From contig DAOTWA010000035.1 of the NCBI GenBank assembly GCA_034435955.1, positions 1 to 64,000 on the forward strand: a stretch of DNA of 64,000 nt, given 5' to 3'. Below, piece after piece: positions 34,409 to 43,274 of this stretch (its first letter is position 1; the number at the start of each line of letters is the position of its first letter). The position numbers and the translations under genes were made by a program. Origin of the DNA: DAOTWA01 sp034435955. GTDB lineage: Bacteria > Chloroflexota > Anaerolineae > Anaerolineales > Anaerolineaceae. Below the pieces are notes generated by a model. That model ran no database searches and was not told the DNA's origin. It saw only the letters and a program-made list of their open reading frames with translations.

Positions 34409-35389
34409 TCACTCGGCTGCCTGGGACTGTTCCTCCCCAGCATGCCCTTGAGTGGCCTGGGTCATGAAAACCATGGTCAGCATGCCAAAGACCAGCGCCT
34501 GGATGATGCCGATGAAGAACTCGAACAGCAACACCAGCGACTGGGCAAACACCGGGATCAGCGAGCCGACCACAAAGAGGAGGACCGCCCCGGCGAACAG
34601 GTTGCCAAATAGACGGAAAGAAAACGAGAGGATCTTGGAGAACTCCGAGATCGTCTCGAGCAAACCGACGGCGAAATCGATGGCGCCAAAGAAGGGCTTG
34701 GTAAACAGGGTGGTGGTATTGAAATACTTGGTGAAGAAGCGAAGACCCTGGGCACGAATGCCGATTACCTGCGTCATGACCACGGATACGAGCGCCAGGG
34801 CGACGGTGAAATTAAGATCGGTGGACGGCACGCGCACCGCCGGGACGACCAGGTAACCTCCGCCCTGTGTCTCTCCCTGGACGAGAGCGAAAACATGGGG
34901 CAGGATCTGACGGACGGCGTAGCCCTGCGAGGACGGCTCAAGACGACCGATGCTATCCACCCCGGGGATCAGCTCCAGCCAGTTGGAAAACAGAACGATC
35001 AGGCTGATGGCGGCAAAATATGGGAAGATCACCTTAGCCCATTTGCCCGCAGTGCTCTCGGTCAAATTGTAGATTGCCTCGAGCAACGCCTCGACCGCTC
35101 CGGAGAGGCCCTTGGGCACCAGCTCACCGCTCTTGACGGCCCGGTTGACGAAGAAGGCGCCCACGATCAGGATCAGGTCGACGATGAAGATGCCCACCAT
35201 GGTGTTGGTCAGGTAGACCTCGCCCAGCGCCGGCAAAGAGAAGAGAGGCCGGGTGGAGAGGTGCTCGGCGGCCACCTGGATGTGCGGACGAATGGGCGGG
35301 AAAAACCGCGCGGCCAGGTAACTCAGCACGGTGAAGAGCAGCACCAGCCAGCGATTGACGCCCCAGCGCCATTTACGCGTTTTTTCCAA
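34409..35389 (-). CDS. atpB: ATP synthase subunit a
   Basis: 326 residues, longer than the usual 240-270 because of an extended N-terminal region before the first conserved helix and an outside loop near residue 60. The essential arginine is present in the penultimate helix (SFSFRLFGNLFAG), with the partner helix FEFFIGIIQALVFGMLTMVF. It provides the half-channels of Fo. Its start overlaps the preceding gene by 17 bases. Confidence 0.93.
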   Translation of the reverse strand: MEKTRKWRWGVNRWLVLLFTVLSYLAARFFPPIRPHIQVAAEHLSTRPLFSLPALGEVYLTNTMVGIFIVDLILIVGAFFVNRAVKSGELVPKGLSGAVEALLEAIYNLTESTAGKWAKVIFPYFAAISLIVLFSNWLELIPGVDSIGRLEPSSQGYAVRQILPHVFALVQGETQGGGYLVVPAVRVPSTDLNFTVALALVSVVMTQVIGIRAQGLRFFTKYFNTTTLFTKPFFGAIDFAVGLLETISEFSKILSFSFRLFGNLFAGAVLLFVVGSLIPVFAQSLVLLFEFFIGIIQALVFGMLTMVFMTQATQGHAGEEQSQAAE

Positions 35390-35684
35390 GATCGGTTCCC
35401 TCCTGCTGCGCCGGTTTGGCCACAGACAAATCGGTCTTTATGCGCGCAATCGCCGAACGCGCCACTAAAAACATCGCTGCCAACGAAACCGGGATGCTCA
35501 CCAGAACAAAGATGATGGTAAACGTCGGCTTGGTTTGAAAGCGGGCATCCAGCCAGAGACCGAGAAAGACAGCAGCCAGCACAATCACCAGGGTCAGACA
35601 ACCCACCTGCCCCGCCACGACTGCCAGCGTCAGATTGATAATACTCTGTTTACGACCTTTTTTGGCGTCTTCTGGCTGACCCAT
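35373..35684 (-). CDS. AtpI/AtpZ-like ATP synthase accessory protein
   Basis: 103 residues with two membrane helices (about 20-45 and 54-75) and a basic N terminus, the layout of the ATPase-gene-1/AtpI-AtpZ family that assists c-ring assembly or Mg2+ supply. The assignment rests on size, topology and place directly before atpB, with which it overlaps by 17 bases. Sequence conservation in this family is low. Confidence 0.72.
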   Translation of the reverse strand: MGQPEDAKKGRKQSIINLTLAVVAGQVGCLTLVIVLAAVFLGLWLDARFQTKPTFTIIFVLVSIPVSLAAMFLVARSAIARIKTDLSVAKPAQQEGTDLGKNA

Positions 35685-35730
35685 GGGTAAAGAATTTTAT
35701 CATATACGGCGGACGAGCGTCAATGAGAGA

Positions 35731-37185
35731 TTAAAACAATCCTGCGGCAGCAGTCATGGACCAATTGTACCAGGGAGCAAAGAAGGTGCCGAGCAACAAA
35801 ATGCCCGCTACGCAAACCACCAGGGCGATGGACCAGGGGCGGGTAAGCGGCAAAGGCTGCTCGTCCCCTTCGGAGCGGTACAAATAGACCACTTTCAGGA
35901 CATTGAGATAGTAGTACAGGCCCACGATGGAGTTGAGGATGGCGAGGAAAGCCAGCCAGACGAGGCCGGCATTCACGGCCGATGCGATGACCAGCACCTT
36001 CCCAACGAAACCGCCAAACGGCGGTATGCCGCCCAAGGACAGCAGCGCGGCGAGAAGGGCCAAGGCCAGCCCCGGCGATCTGCGGCTCAGACCTGAGTAG
36101 GCGGAGATCTCGTCCGAGCCGAGGGCCTTGCCGGCCACGGCCACCACACCGAAGGCAGCCAGGTTGGTCAGCAGGTAGGCAATGAGGTAAAAGACCGCGC
36201 TGCTGGTGCCAAAAGCCGAGGAGGCCGCCACACCGATCAGGATATAGCCGGCGTGGGCGATGGAGGAGTAAGCCAGCAGCCGTTTGATATTCCTTTGTGT
36301 CAGGGCGACGAAATTGCCGACCACCATGGTGATCGCCGAGATCATCGCCACCGCCATGGTCCAATACGGCAGTTCGGCGGGAAAGACCGCCAGGAGGAAA
36401 CGCAGCAGTACGGCAAAACCGGCCGCCTTGGAAGCCGTCGAAATAAAGCCAGCCGCCGGCGTTGGCGCGCCCTCGTATACGTCGGGGGCCCAAAAATGAA
36501 ACGGCACAGCCGAGACTTTGAAGCCGAAGCCGACCAGCACCAGCAGGCCGACGCCAATCAGGGTGGCGACCGACAGATCTCCGCTTTGCAGGCGGGCCGC
36601 CAGGGTGTAGATCTGGGTGGTGCCGGTGAAGCCGTACAACAGGCTGAAACCGTAGAGCATCACGGCCGAGGTCATGGCGCCGAAGAGGATGTACTTCAAC
36701 CCAGCTTCAGAAGACTTCTCCTGGCGGTTGAGGAAGCCTGCCAGAGCGTAAAGCGGGATGGAGGTGGTCTCAATGGCCAGGTAAAGCATCACCAGGTCGG
36801 CGGAGGAAGCCATGAGCAACATGCCCAGCGTGGCGGCCAGCATGAGGAGGTAGAACTCGCCGCGCTGTCCGATGGTGGGGCTGTCCATGGCGAACAGGGC
36901 GGTCAACGCGGCCCCCGAGAGGAACAGCAGGCTGAAGACGAAGCCCAACCAATCCTGGCGCAGCATACCGCCCCAGATAAGGCGGTTGTTTCCATCCGGG
37001 CGGGAGAAGACCAGGGCGGCGGCGATCAACACGACCAGGCCGACGAAGGTGAGCCAGCCCAAAGCGCGGCGACGCTCTTCGGGCCACAGCAGGTCAAAGA
37101 GCAGCACCAGACCGGCCAGGACGAGCAGACCGATCTCGGGAAGCAAAGCCGTTATCATGGTAGGATCGAAGCTGGGGACAGGCAT
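35731..37185 (-). CDS. nuoN: NADH-quinone oxidoreductase subunit N
   Basis: 484 residues, about 14 membrane helices, one of the antiporter-like proton-pumping subunits of complex I. The conserved TM5 glutamate (YLAIETTSIPLYALAGF), TM7 lysine region (FGFKVSAVPFHFWAPDVYEGAPTP) and the ending 'GGIPPFGGFVGK' support the call. It begins one base before the adjacent nuoM stop and is followed after 46 bases by the Fo genes, so read-through from complex I genes into ATP synthase genes is possible. Confidence 0.95.
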   Translation of the reverse strand: MPVPSFDPTMITALLPEIGLLVLAGLVLLFDLLWPEERRRALGWLTFVGLVVLIAAALVFSRPDGNNRLIWGGMLRQDWLGFVFSLLFLSGAALTALFAMDSPTIGQRGEFYLLMLAATLGMLLMASSADLVMLYLAIETTSIPLYALAGFLNRQEKSSEAGLKYILFGAMTSAVMLYGFSLLYGFTGTTQIYTLAARLQSGDLSVATLIGVGLLVLVGFGFKVSAVPFHFWAPDVYEGAPTPAAGFISTASKAAGFAVLLRFLLAVFPAELPYWTMAVAMISAITMVVGNFVALTQRNIKRLLAYSSIAHAGYILIGVAASSAFGTSSAVFYLIAYLLTNLAAFGVVAVAGKALGSDEISAYSGLSRRSPGLALALLAALLSLGGIPPFGGFVGKVLVIASAVNAGLVWLAFLAILNSIVGLYYYLNVLKVVYLYRSEGDEQPLPLTRPWSIALVVCVAGILLLGTFFAPWYNWSMTAAAGLF

Positions 37186-38661
37186 TCACGCACCTCCTAC
37201 CAGGCTGAGCACATGCTGCACGCCCGATTCGACCAGCGGTACCATCAGCGAAGGATAGACGCCCAGCGCCACCATTACCACGGAAAGCATGGCCACGGCC
37301 AGCTTATCCAGCACGGTCACATCGCCGACGCCAGCCAGTTCGGCAGGCAGCTCGCCGAAGAAGACGCGTCCAACGACGCGCAGGATGTAGGCCGCGGTGA
37401 TGATCACGCCCAACACAGCCACCAGAGCGACTGCCGGCGCGGTCTGCCACATACCCATAAATATGGGGAATTCAGCCACGAAGCCGGAGAAGAAGGGCAT
37501 GCCCATGGAGACCAGACCGGCGATGATGAAGCCGATGGCCGCCCAGGGCATCTTACGGTAAAGGCCGCCCAAACGGGTCAGGTCGCGGGTATGGGCGCGG
37601 TCATACACCATGCCCACCACGGCGAAGAAGAGAGCCGTCATGACCCCGTGGGAGAACATCTGCATGCCAGAGCCAACCAGGCCGTCGTGGTTGAGCGTGG
37701 CGAAGCCGATCAGCACCAGACCCATATGGGAGATCGACGAGAAACCGATGACATACTTGAAGTCGGTCTGGATCATGGCGATCCAGGCGCCGTAGACCAC
37801 ATTGATGGTGGCCAGGCCCAGGATCAGCCAGCGCCACATCTGTGCGCCCTCGGGCATGAGCATGATGGCCACGCGCAGGGCGGCAAAGGCGCCCACCTTC
37901 ATCTCGACACCGGCGAGCAGCATGGAGACGGCCGTGGGGGCAGCCACATGGCCGTCGGGCGCCCAGGAATGGAATGGGAATATGCCGCCCAGGACGGCGA
38001 AGCCGAAGAAGACCACCGGGAACCACAGGCGCTGGAAGGCGGTCGAGTAGCCGGCCCGCTCCAGGGCCAGCATATCGAAGGTATGCTGTCCGGCGGCGAA
38101 ATACATGGCCAGCGCGCCGACCAGGGAGACCACCGAACCAATAAACAGATAGAGGGTCAGCTTCATAGCGCCGTACTCGCGCGTCTTGGGCCAGCCCCAA
38201 ACGACGATCATCAGGTACTTTGGAAAGACCGCCAGCTCGTAAAAGAAGAAAAGCTGGAATAGATCCAGGGAGGCGAAGACGCCGAAGACGCTGGTGCCCA
38301 GGATGAGAAGGAAGGAGAAGAATTCGCGCGGACGGTCTTCGATGTTCCAGGAAATCATCACGCCGGTAAGCACCACCAGTCCGGCCATCAGCATGAGCGG
38401 TACGCTGATACCGTCCACCCCCACATAATAGGAAATGCCCAGGGTGGGCAGCCAGGGGAGGCGTTCGACGAACTGGTATCCGCCGGCGGCGGTCTGGTAA
38501 GAAGCGTAGACCCAAATGGAAAGCAGCAGCGAGACAGCCGCAGCCGCCAGGGCGATGACGCGAATCTCCGTCTTCCGCTCAGCCGGCAGAAGGAGGATCA
38601 ACAGCCCGGCGGCCAGCGGGGTGAAGATGATGACGCTCAGGATCGGGAAATGCATCGACAA
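37186..38661 (-). CDS. nuoM: NADH-quinone oxidoreductase subunit M, second copy
   Basis: 491 residues, an antiporter-like subunit. TM5 glutamate in FFFYELAVFPKYL, the proton-path region FHSWAPDGHVAAPTAVSMLLAG and the broken helix sequence FSSISHMGLVLIG are intact, so it looks functional. It shares only the family pattern with the neighbouring NuoM at 38668-40182; both lie in one operon six bases apart. A second NuoM implies an extra pumping module or a subunit of an alternative complex. Confidence 0.9.
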   Translation of the reverse strand: MSMHFPILSVIIFTPLAAGLLILLLPAERKTEIRVIALAAAAVSLLLSIWVYASYQTAAGGYQFVERLPWLPTLGISYYVGVDGISVPLMLMAGLVVLTGVMISWNIEDRPREFFSFLLILGTSVFGVFASLDLFQLFFFYELAVFPKYLMIVVWGWPKTREYGAMKLTLYLFIGSVVSLVGALAMYFAAGQHTFDMLALERAGYSTAFQRLWFPVVFFGFAVLGGIFPFHSWAPDGHVAAPTAVSMLLAGVEMKVGAFAALRVAIMLMPEGAQMWRWLILGLATINVVYGAWIAMIQTDFKYVIGFSSISHMGLVLIGFATLNHDGLVGSGMQMFSHGVMTALFFAVVGMVYDRAHTRDLTRLGGLYRKMPWAAIGFIIAGLVSMGMPFFSGFVAEFPIFMGMWQTAPAVALVAVLGVIITAAYILRVVGRVFFGELPAELAGVGDVTVLDKLAVAMLSVVMVALGVYPSLMVPLVESGVQHVLSLVGGA

Positions 38662-38667
38662 CCTCGG

Positions 38668-40182
38668 CTAAAACCACATGGATACGGCACGGTTGATCAC
38701 GTCTAAAATCCAGGCCGGCCAAAGACCGATGACCAGCGAAAGAGCCATCAGCGGAGCGATCACAACCGCCTCGCGGGCGTTGATTTCCTTCAGATGCCCG
38801 CTCCAGCGCTCGTTCAGCGGGCCGTGAAGAACCTTCTTGATGGCCTTGAGCACGTAGACGCCGGTAAAGAGCAGGCCAACCATGCTCAACGCGGTAGCCA
38901 GGGTGAACACCGGCCAGGCCCCTCGCACAACGAGGAATTCGGAGATAAAACCGCCCAGGCCGGGCAGCCCTAGCGAGGCCATGGCAGTGAAGATCAAGAT
39001 GCCGCCGTAGGCGGGCAGCAGGGCAAACAGGCCGCCGTAGGCGTTCAGATCGCGGGTGTGGGTGCGCTCGTAGATCACGCCTACCAGGAAGAACATACCG
39101 GCCGCCGAAAGACCGTGGTTGAACATCTGCAGGACGGCCCCGTTCAGGGCGATGACCGCGTTGGGCGTACCAGCCGCCCAGGCGGCCGCGGCAATGGCCA
39201 GCACGACAAAGCCCATGTGGTTGATGGATGAATAGGCTACCAGGCGTTTAAAGTCATCTTGACCATAAGCGCCCAGCGCGCCGAAAATGATGGCCATGGT
39301 GGCCAGGAAGGCCAGCGCTCCGGCATAAATTCTGGACTCGACCGGGTAGAGCGGCAGGACCAGGCGAAGGAAGCCGTAAGCGCCCAGCTTGAGGAGCACA
39401 CCGGCCAGGATCATTGAGCCGGCGGTGGGCGCCTCCGTGTGGGCGTCCGGGAGCCAGGTGTGGAACGGCCACACCGGCACCTTGATGGCGAAGGCGATCA
39501 CGAAAGCCCAGAAGGCGATGGCCTTTACCGTCGAGACTGGCAGGCCGAGAAGCCGGGCATCTCCCGCCAGGCTGGTCCAGCGTTGGAAGAGCAGCGGCAG
39601 GTCGAAAGTGCCGGAAACCACACCGATCAACTGGATGGCCAACAGCAAACCGAGCGATCCGGCCATGGTGTACAGGATGAACTTAAGCGAGGCGTAGTTG
39701 CGGTTGGCGCTGCCCCACTGGTTGATCAGGAAGTACATCGGCACCAGACCCACTTCCCAGAAGACGAAGAACAGCAGCAAGTCGAGGGACATGAAGACGC
39801 CCAGCAATCCCGTCTCCAGGAACAGGAAGAGGATCATGTACGCCTTGACGCGGTCGGTGATGCTAAAGGAGGCCAGCACACCCAGCGAGGTGAGCAGTGT
39901 GGTCAGCACCACCAGAGTGAGCGAAATGCCGTCAATGCCCAGATGGTAGCTGGAATGGATTGCCGGATACCAGTCATACAACTCCTCGAACTGGAATCCC
40001 TGGCGGGAGGGGTCGAAGCGCAGCCATAGCCAGAGTGATAAGAAGAAGGGGATCAGACTGGCAATCAGCGCCACCCAACGAATCAGCCTGACCTCCTCGC
40101 GCGGCAGGAAGAGCATTGCCAGCGCCGCCAGACTGGGTATGAACAAGATCAGGGTCAGCAGGTGACTGACGACAAATTCCAT
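38668..40182 (-). CDS. nuoM: NADH-quinone oxidoreductase subunit M, first copy
   Basis: 504 residues. The motif FVFWEVGLVPMYFLINQWG holds the TM5 glutamate; FHTWLPDAHTEAPTAGSMILAG and YSSINHMGFV mark the central proton path. It matches typical bacterial NuoM in length and motifs more closely than the neighbouring copy. It lies 27 bases after nuoL. Confidence 0.93.
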   Translation of the reverse strand: MEFVVSHLLTLILFIPSLAALAMLFLPREEVRLIRWVALIASLIPFFLSLWLWLRFDPSRQGFQFEELYDWYPAIHSSYHLGIDGISLTLVVLTTLLTSLGVLASFSITDRVKAYMILFLFLETGLLGVFMSLDLLLFFVFWEVGLVPMYFLINQWGSANRNYASLKFILYTMAGSLGLLLAIQLIGVVSGTFDLPLLFQRWTSLAGDARLLGLPVSTVKAIAFWAFVIAFAIKVPVWPFHTWLPDAHTEAPTAGSMILAGVLLKLGAYGFLRLVLPLYPVESRIYAGALAFLATMAIIFGALGAYGQDDFKRLVAYSSINHMGFVVLAIAAAAWAAGTPNAVIALNGAVLQMFNHGLSAAGMFFLVGVIYERTHTRDLNAYGGLFALLPAYGGILIFTAMASLGLPGLGGFISEFLVVRGAWPVFTLATALSMVGLLFTGVYVLKAIKKVLHGPLNERWSGHLKEINAREAVVIAPLMALSLVIGLWPAWILDVINRAVSMWF

Positions 40183-40209
40183 GGTCCACTCCCGAACGGA
40201 TGCTCCGCT

Positions 40210-42393
40210 TCAGGCCAACACGAAGAAATAATAAAACAACAGTCCAAAAACCAGGGCAACCAGCAAGGCGGTGATCATGTATTGCTGGACACGCCCGGTC
40301 TGCACCTGGCGCAATTCGCCGCCGAGCAGACGCGCGCCCTGTCCGACCGATTCGAAACCCCTGTTAACCACGGGGATATCAAAGCCGCGCCGCAGCGCGC
40401 CGCCGATCCATACGAATGCCCTGGCGATTGCGTGCAGAGCGCCGTCAATCACGCCGCGGTCCATCCAGGCGGCGGTGAAAGTTTCCGCCAGCCAGCGCGA
40501 GGGGCGCACAAAGAGGAAATCGTACGCCTCATCGAAGTAATACTTGCGGCGGATTACGGTGTAGACGACGCCCAATGGTGCTGCCAGCGGGTCAGCAGCG
40601 CCAGGCGCCACCCGGCGGTAGACCAACCAGCCAAGGTAAAGGCCGCCCAAGGCCACGACCAGCGAGGTAAACAGCGGTATCAGGCTGCCGGCTGCCTCGA
40701 TTTCGGGCACGGCATAGGCCATTCCGTGCAGGAAGTTCTCGAAGAAGTCGGGCAGCGCACCGCCGATGATGGGGAACTCCCTGGGGATGCCTAACCAGCC
40801 GAGGGTCACGGCGAAGAAAGCCAGCACCACCAGCGGCAGCACCATCGAGGGGCGCGATTCGACCGCATGGGCTGCCGCCTGAGTACGCGGTTCGCCCAGA
40901 AAAGTGAGGGCGATCTGGCGCATGGTGTAAAAGGCGGTCAGCAGGGCAGCCAGAGCCAGGGCGGTGAAGGCAATCCAATGGCCGCCCTGGAAGGCGCCCG
41001 TAAGAATGGCGTCTTTGGACCAGAACCCGGCGGTGACGAGGGGAAAACCGGACAGCGCCAGGCCGCCGATCAGGAATGTCCAGAAGGTGACGGGCATCTT
41101 TGTGCGCAGCCCGCCCATGTTGTACATATCCTGCGGGTCGATATGTTCGCCGGTGTGCAGCACGCCATGCTCCATGCCATGGATGACCGAACCGGATCCC
41201 AGGAAGAGCAGGGCCTTGAAGAACGCATGGGTTACCAGGTGGAAGGCGGCGGCGGCATAGGCGCCCACGCCCAGCGCGGCGATCATATAGCCGAGCTGGG
41301 AAATGGTCGAATAGGCCAGGACGCGTTTGATGTCATTCTGGCCAAGGGCGATGGTCGCGGCGAACAGGGCGGTAAAGGCGCCGATGAAGCCGATCACGCT
41401 CATGGCCGGGGTGATAGCGCCGCTCTCCGCCCAGCCAGCCGATACCAGCGGAAAGATGCGCACGACCAGATAAACGCCGGCCGAGACCATGGTGGCGGCA
41501 TGGATCATGGCGGAGACCGGCGTGGGGCCTTCCATGGCATCCGGCAGCCATACATGCAGGGGCCACTGGGCGGATTTGCCCACCGTCCCGATGAAGAGCA
41601 GCAGGCCGCTCATTCCCGCAACCGAGAGGCCGGGGATGTATGATGGCGCTTGAGCGAGCCGCGCCAGCATCTGCGGATCGGCGAATAGAGCACGGTAATT
41701 CAGCGTGCCGGTGACGCTGTACAGGTAAACAATGCCGAGCAGCATGAACATATCGCCGACGCGGGTGGTGATGAAGGCTTTGATCGCCGCATTGCGGGCC
41801 GATTCCTTGGCGTACCAGAAACCAATCAACAGGTAGGAGCACAGGCCCATGATTTCCCAGCCGATGTACAGGCTGAGCAGGTTGTCGCTCACCACCAGGA
41901 AGTACATGCCGAAGGCGAACAGGCTGAGGAAAGCGAAAAAGCGAGAATAGAGCGGCTCGACGGAGGGCACACGGTGGGTGTGGCCGTGCGCATCGGTGAC
42001 CGTGGCGCCGTGGGGCTGAAGGCCGGGCCGGTCGTTTTCCCCGACGGGCTGGCCGTAATTGTGATAGCCCACGCTGTAAATGAAAATCATTGCGATGGTC
42101 CAGGCGACGAAGAAGAGGGTCACCACAGTGAGTGGATCGACCTGGATACCGATCTTGAACCAGGTATTGGCGGTTGGGAACCAGTCCACGGCCGAAGTGA
42201 TCGGGTTTTGACCGAGGTCAGGCAGGCGCACGGCGCGCCAGATCACCAGCATACTGGCCAGCCAGGAGAGCAGGGCAGCGCCTACGCCCAGGGTATGGCT
42301 GAGCCCTTTGGAACGGTGGGTGAACAGGGCAATCAGGCCGAATGCCAACAGCGGCGGCAGCGGGATGAGCCAGATCAGGGTCGCGATGGACAT
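40210..42393 (-). CDS. nuoL: NADH-quinone oxidoreductase subunit L
   Basis: 727 residues, the distal antiporter-like subunit with C-terminal lateral helix and anchor helix (QTGRVQQYMITALLVA). Conserved GWEIMGLCSYLLIGFWY and LPDAMEGPTPVSAMIHAATMV are present. An insertion of about 35 residues at roughly 113-148, with a His-rich stretch DAHGHTHRV, separates early membrane helices; E. coli NuoL is shorter here. Start and stop fit tightly between nuoK and nuoM. Confidence 0.94.
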   Translation of the reverse strand: MSIATLIWLIPLPPLLAFGLIALFTHRSKGLSHTLGVGAALLSWLASMLVIWRAVRLPDLGQNPITSAVDWFPTANTWFKIGIQVDPLTVVTLFFVAWTIAMIFIYSVGYHNYGQPVGENDRPGLQPHGATVTDAHGHTHRVPSVEPLYSRFFAFLSLFAFGMYFLVVSDNLLSLYIGWEIMGLCSYLLIGFWYAKESARNAAIKAFITTRVGDMFMLLGIVYLYSVTGTLNYRALFADPQMLARLAQAPSYIPGLSVAGMSGLLLFIGTVGKSAQWPLHVWLPDAMEGPTPVSAMIHAATMVSAGVYLVVRIFPLVSAGWAESGAITPAMSVIGFIGAFTALFAATIALGQNDIKRVLAYSTISQLGYMIAALGVGAYAAAAFHLVTHAFFKALLFLGSGSVIHGMEHGVLHTGEHIDPQDMYNMGGLRTKMPVTFWTFLIGGLALSGFPLVTAGFWSKDAILTGAFQGGHWIAFTALALAALLTAFYTMRQIALTFLGEPRTQAAAHAVESRPSMVLPLVVLAFFAVTLGWLGIPREFPIIGGALPDFFENFLHGMAYAVPEIEAAGSLIPLFTSLVVALGGLYLGWLVYRRVAPGAADPLAAPLGVVYTVIRRKYYFDEAYDFLFVRPSRWLAETFTAAWMDRGVIDGALHAIARAFVWIGGALRRGFDIPVVNRGFESVGQGARLLGGELRQVQTGRVQQYMITALLVALVFGLLFYYFFVLA

Positions 42394-42406
42394 GCGGGTG
42401 AGCCTC

Positions 42407-42715
42407 CTAGCCCTTGAGCAGGTCGATCTCGTCGGCGATGACCGTGTTGCGCCGGCGGTAGGCTGAGATGATCAGGGCCAGACCGACGGCCACCTCGGCG
42501 GCGGCCACGGCGAAGACGATGACCACGAAGGCCGGACCGGCCGTTTCGGCGGGTGTACGGTAGCGCCAAAAGGCCAGCAGGTTGATGTTAACCGCGTTCA
42601 GCATCAGCTCGACGCCCATCAAAATGCCGATGGCGTTCTTGCGGGCCAGCACGCCGTACAGGCCAATGCAAAACAAGGCGGCGGCAAGGATCAGGAACCA
42701 GGACAGCGGGATCAT
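42407..42715 (-). CDS. nuoK: NADH-quinone oxidoreductase subunit K
   Basis: 102 residues, three membrane helices with the buried glutamates of the proton path (MGVELMLNAVNINL and FAVAAAEVAVGLAL). The start was set at 42715, where GGGAGG lies four bases upstream; this start also avoids a long overlap with nuoJ. An open frame continues to 42793 but is not NuoK-like. Confidence 0.93.
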   Translation of the reverse strand: MIPLSWFLILAAALFCIGLYGVLARKNAIGILMGVELMLNAVNINLLAFWRYRTPAETAGPAFVVIVFAVAAAEVAVGLALIISAYRRRNTVIADEIDLLKG

Positions 42716-42749
42716 CAAACCTCCCATGAATGCAGCAGCGTGGACAGCT

Positions 42750-43265
42750 TCATTTACCTTTTCTCTCCCAGGCGATGTAGATCGCCCCGACAAGGGCGGC
42801 CAGGAGCAGCACCGAAGCTACCTCGAAGGGCAGCGCGAAGGCGTTGGGCGAAACCAGCGCCTGGCCCAGCTCAGCGATCGGATCGCCGCGCTGCGGCAGC
42901 GGGGGTAAAGAGGCAGTGAAACCATTCCAGCTCGAAAGCAGCCAGACCAGCACGGCGCACAACAATGCGGCGGCGATTCCAGCCAGCCACCAGGCACGGA
43001 TCACCTGCGGGCCGACATCGGCCATAACCCGGCGGGTGAGCATCACCGCGAAGAGGATCAAAATGGCGATTGCGCCGATGTAAATCACCACCTGAACCAC
43101 GGCAAAGAAACTGGCCTGGAGCAACACGAAGATCACCGCCACGCCAAATAGAGCAAGGATCAGCCAGAAGGCGGCGTGAAGCATTTTGCGTGTGGATACC
43201 ACCATCACGGCGGAGCCGAGGATGACAGCGGAGACGAAGAGGAAGAAGAGCTGTAAGAGGGTCAT
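42750..43265 (-). CDS. nuoJ: NADH-quinone oxidoreductase subunit J
   Basis: 171 residues, five membrane helices. The conserved YIGAIAILILFAVMLTRR (TM3, pi-bulge region) and the last helix EVASVLLLAALVGAIYIA identify NuoJ. Ten bases separate it from nuoH. Confidence 0.93.
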   Translation of the reverse strand: MTLLQLFFLFVSAVILGSAVMVVSTRKMLHAAFWLILALFGVAVIFVLLQASFFAVVQVVIYIGAIAILILFAVMLTRRVMADVGPQVIRAWWLAGIAAALLCAVLVWLLSSWNGFTASLPPLPQRGDPIAELGQALVSPNAFALPFEVASVLLLAALVGAIYIAWERKGK

Positions 43266-43274
43266 GGCCGGCTC

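Noticed and set aside
36253..38262. Long plus-strand frame (669 codons) opposite nuoN/nuoM
   Set aside because: His/Asp/Gly-rich composition typical of the reverse complement of hydrophobic membrane codons; nuoN and nuoM are certain on the other strand.
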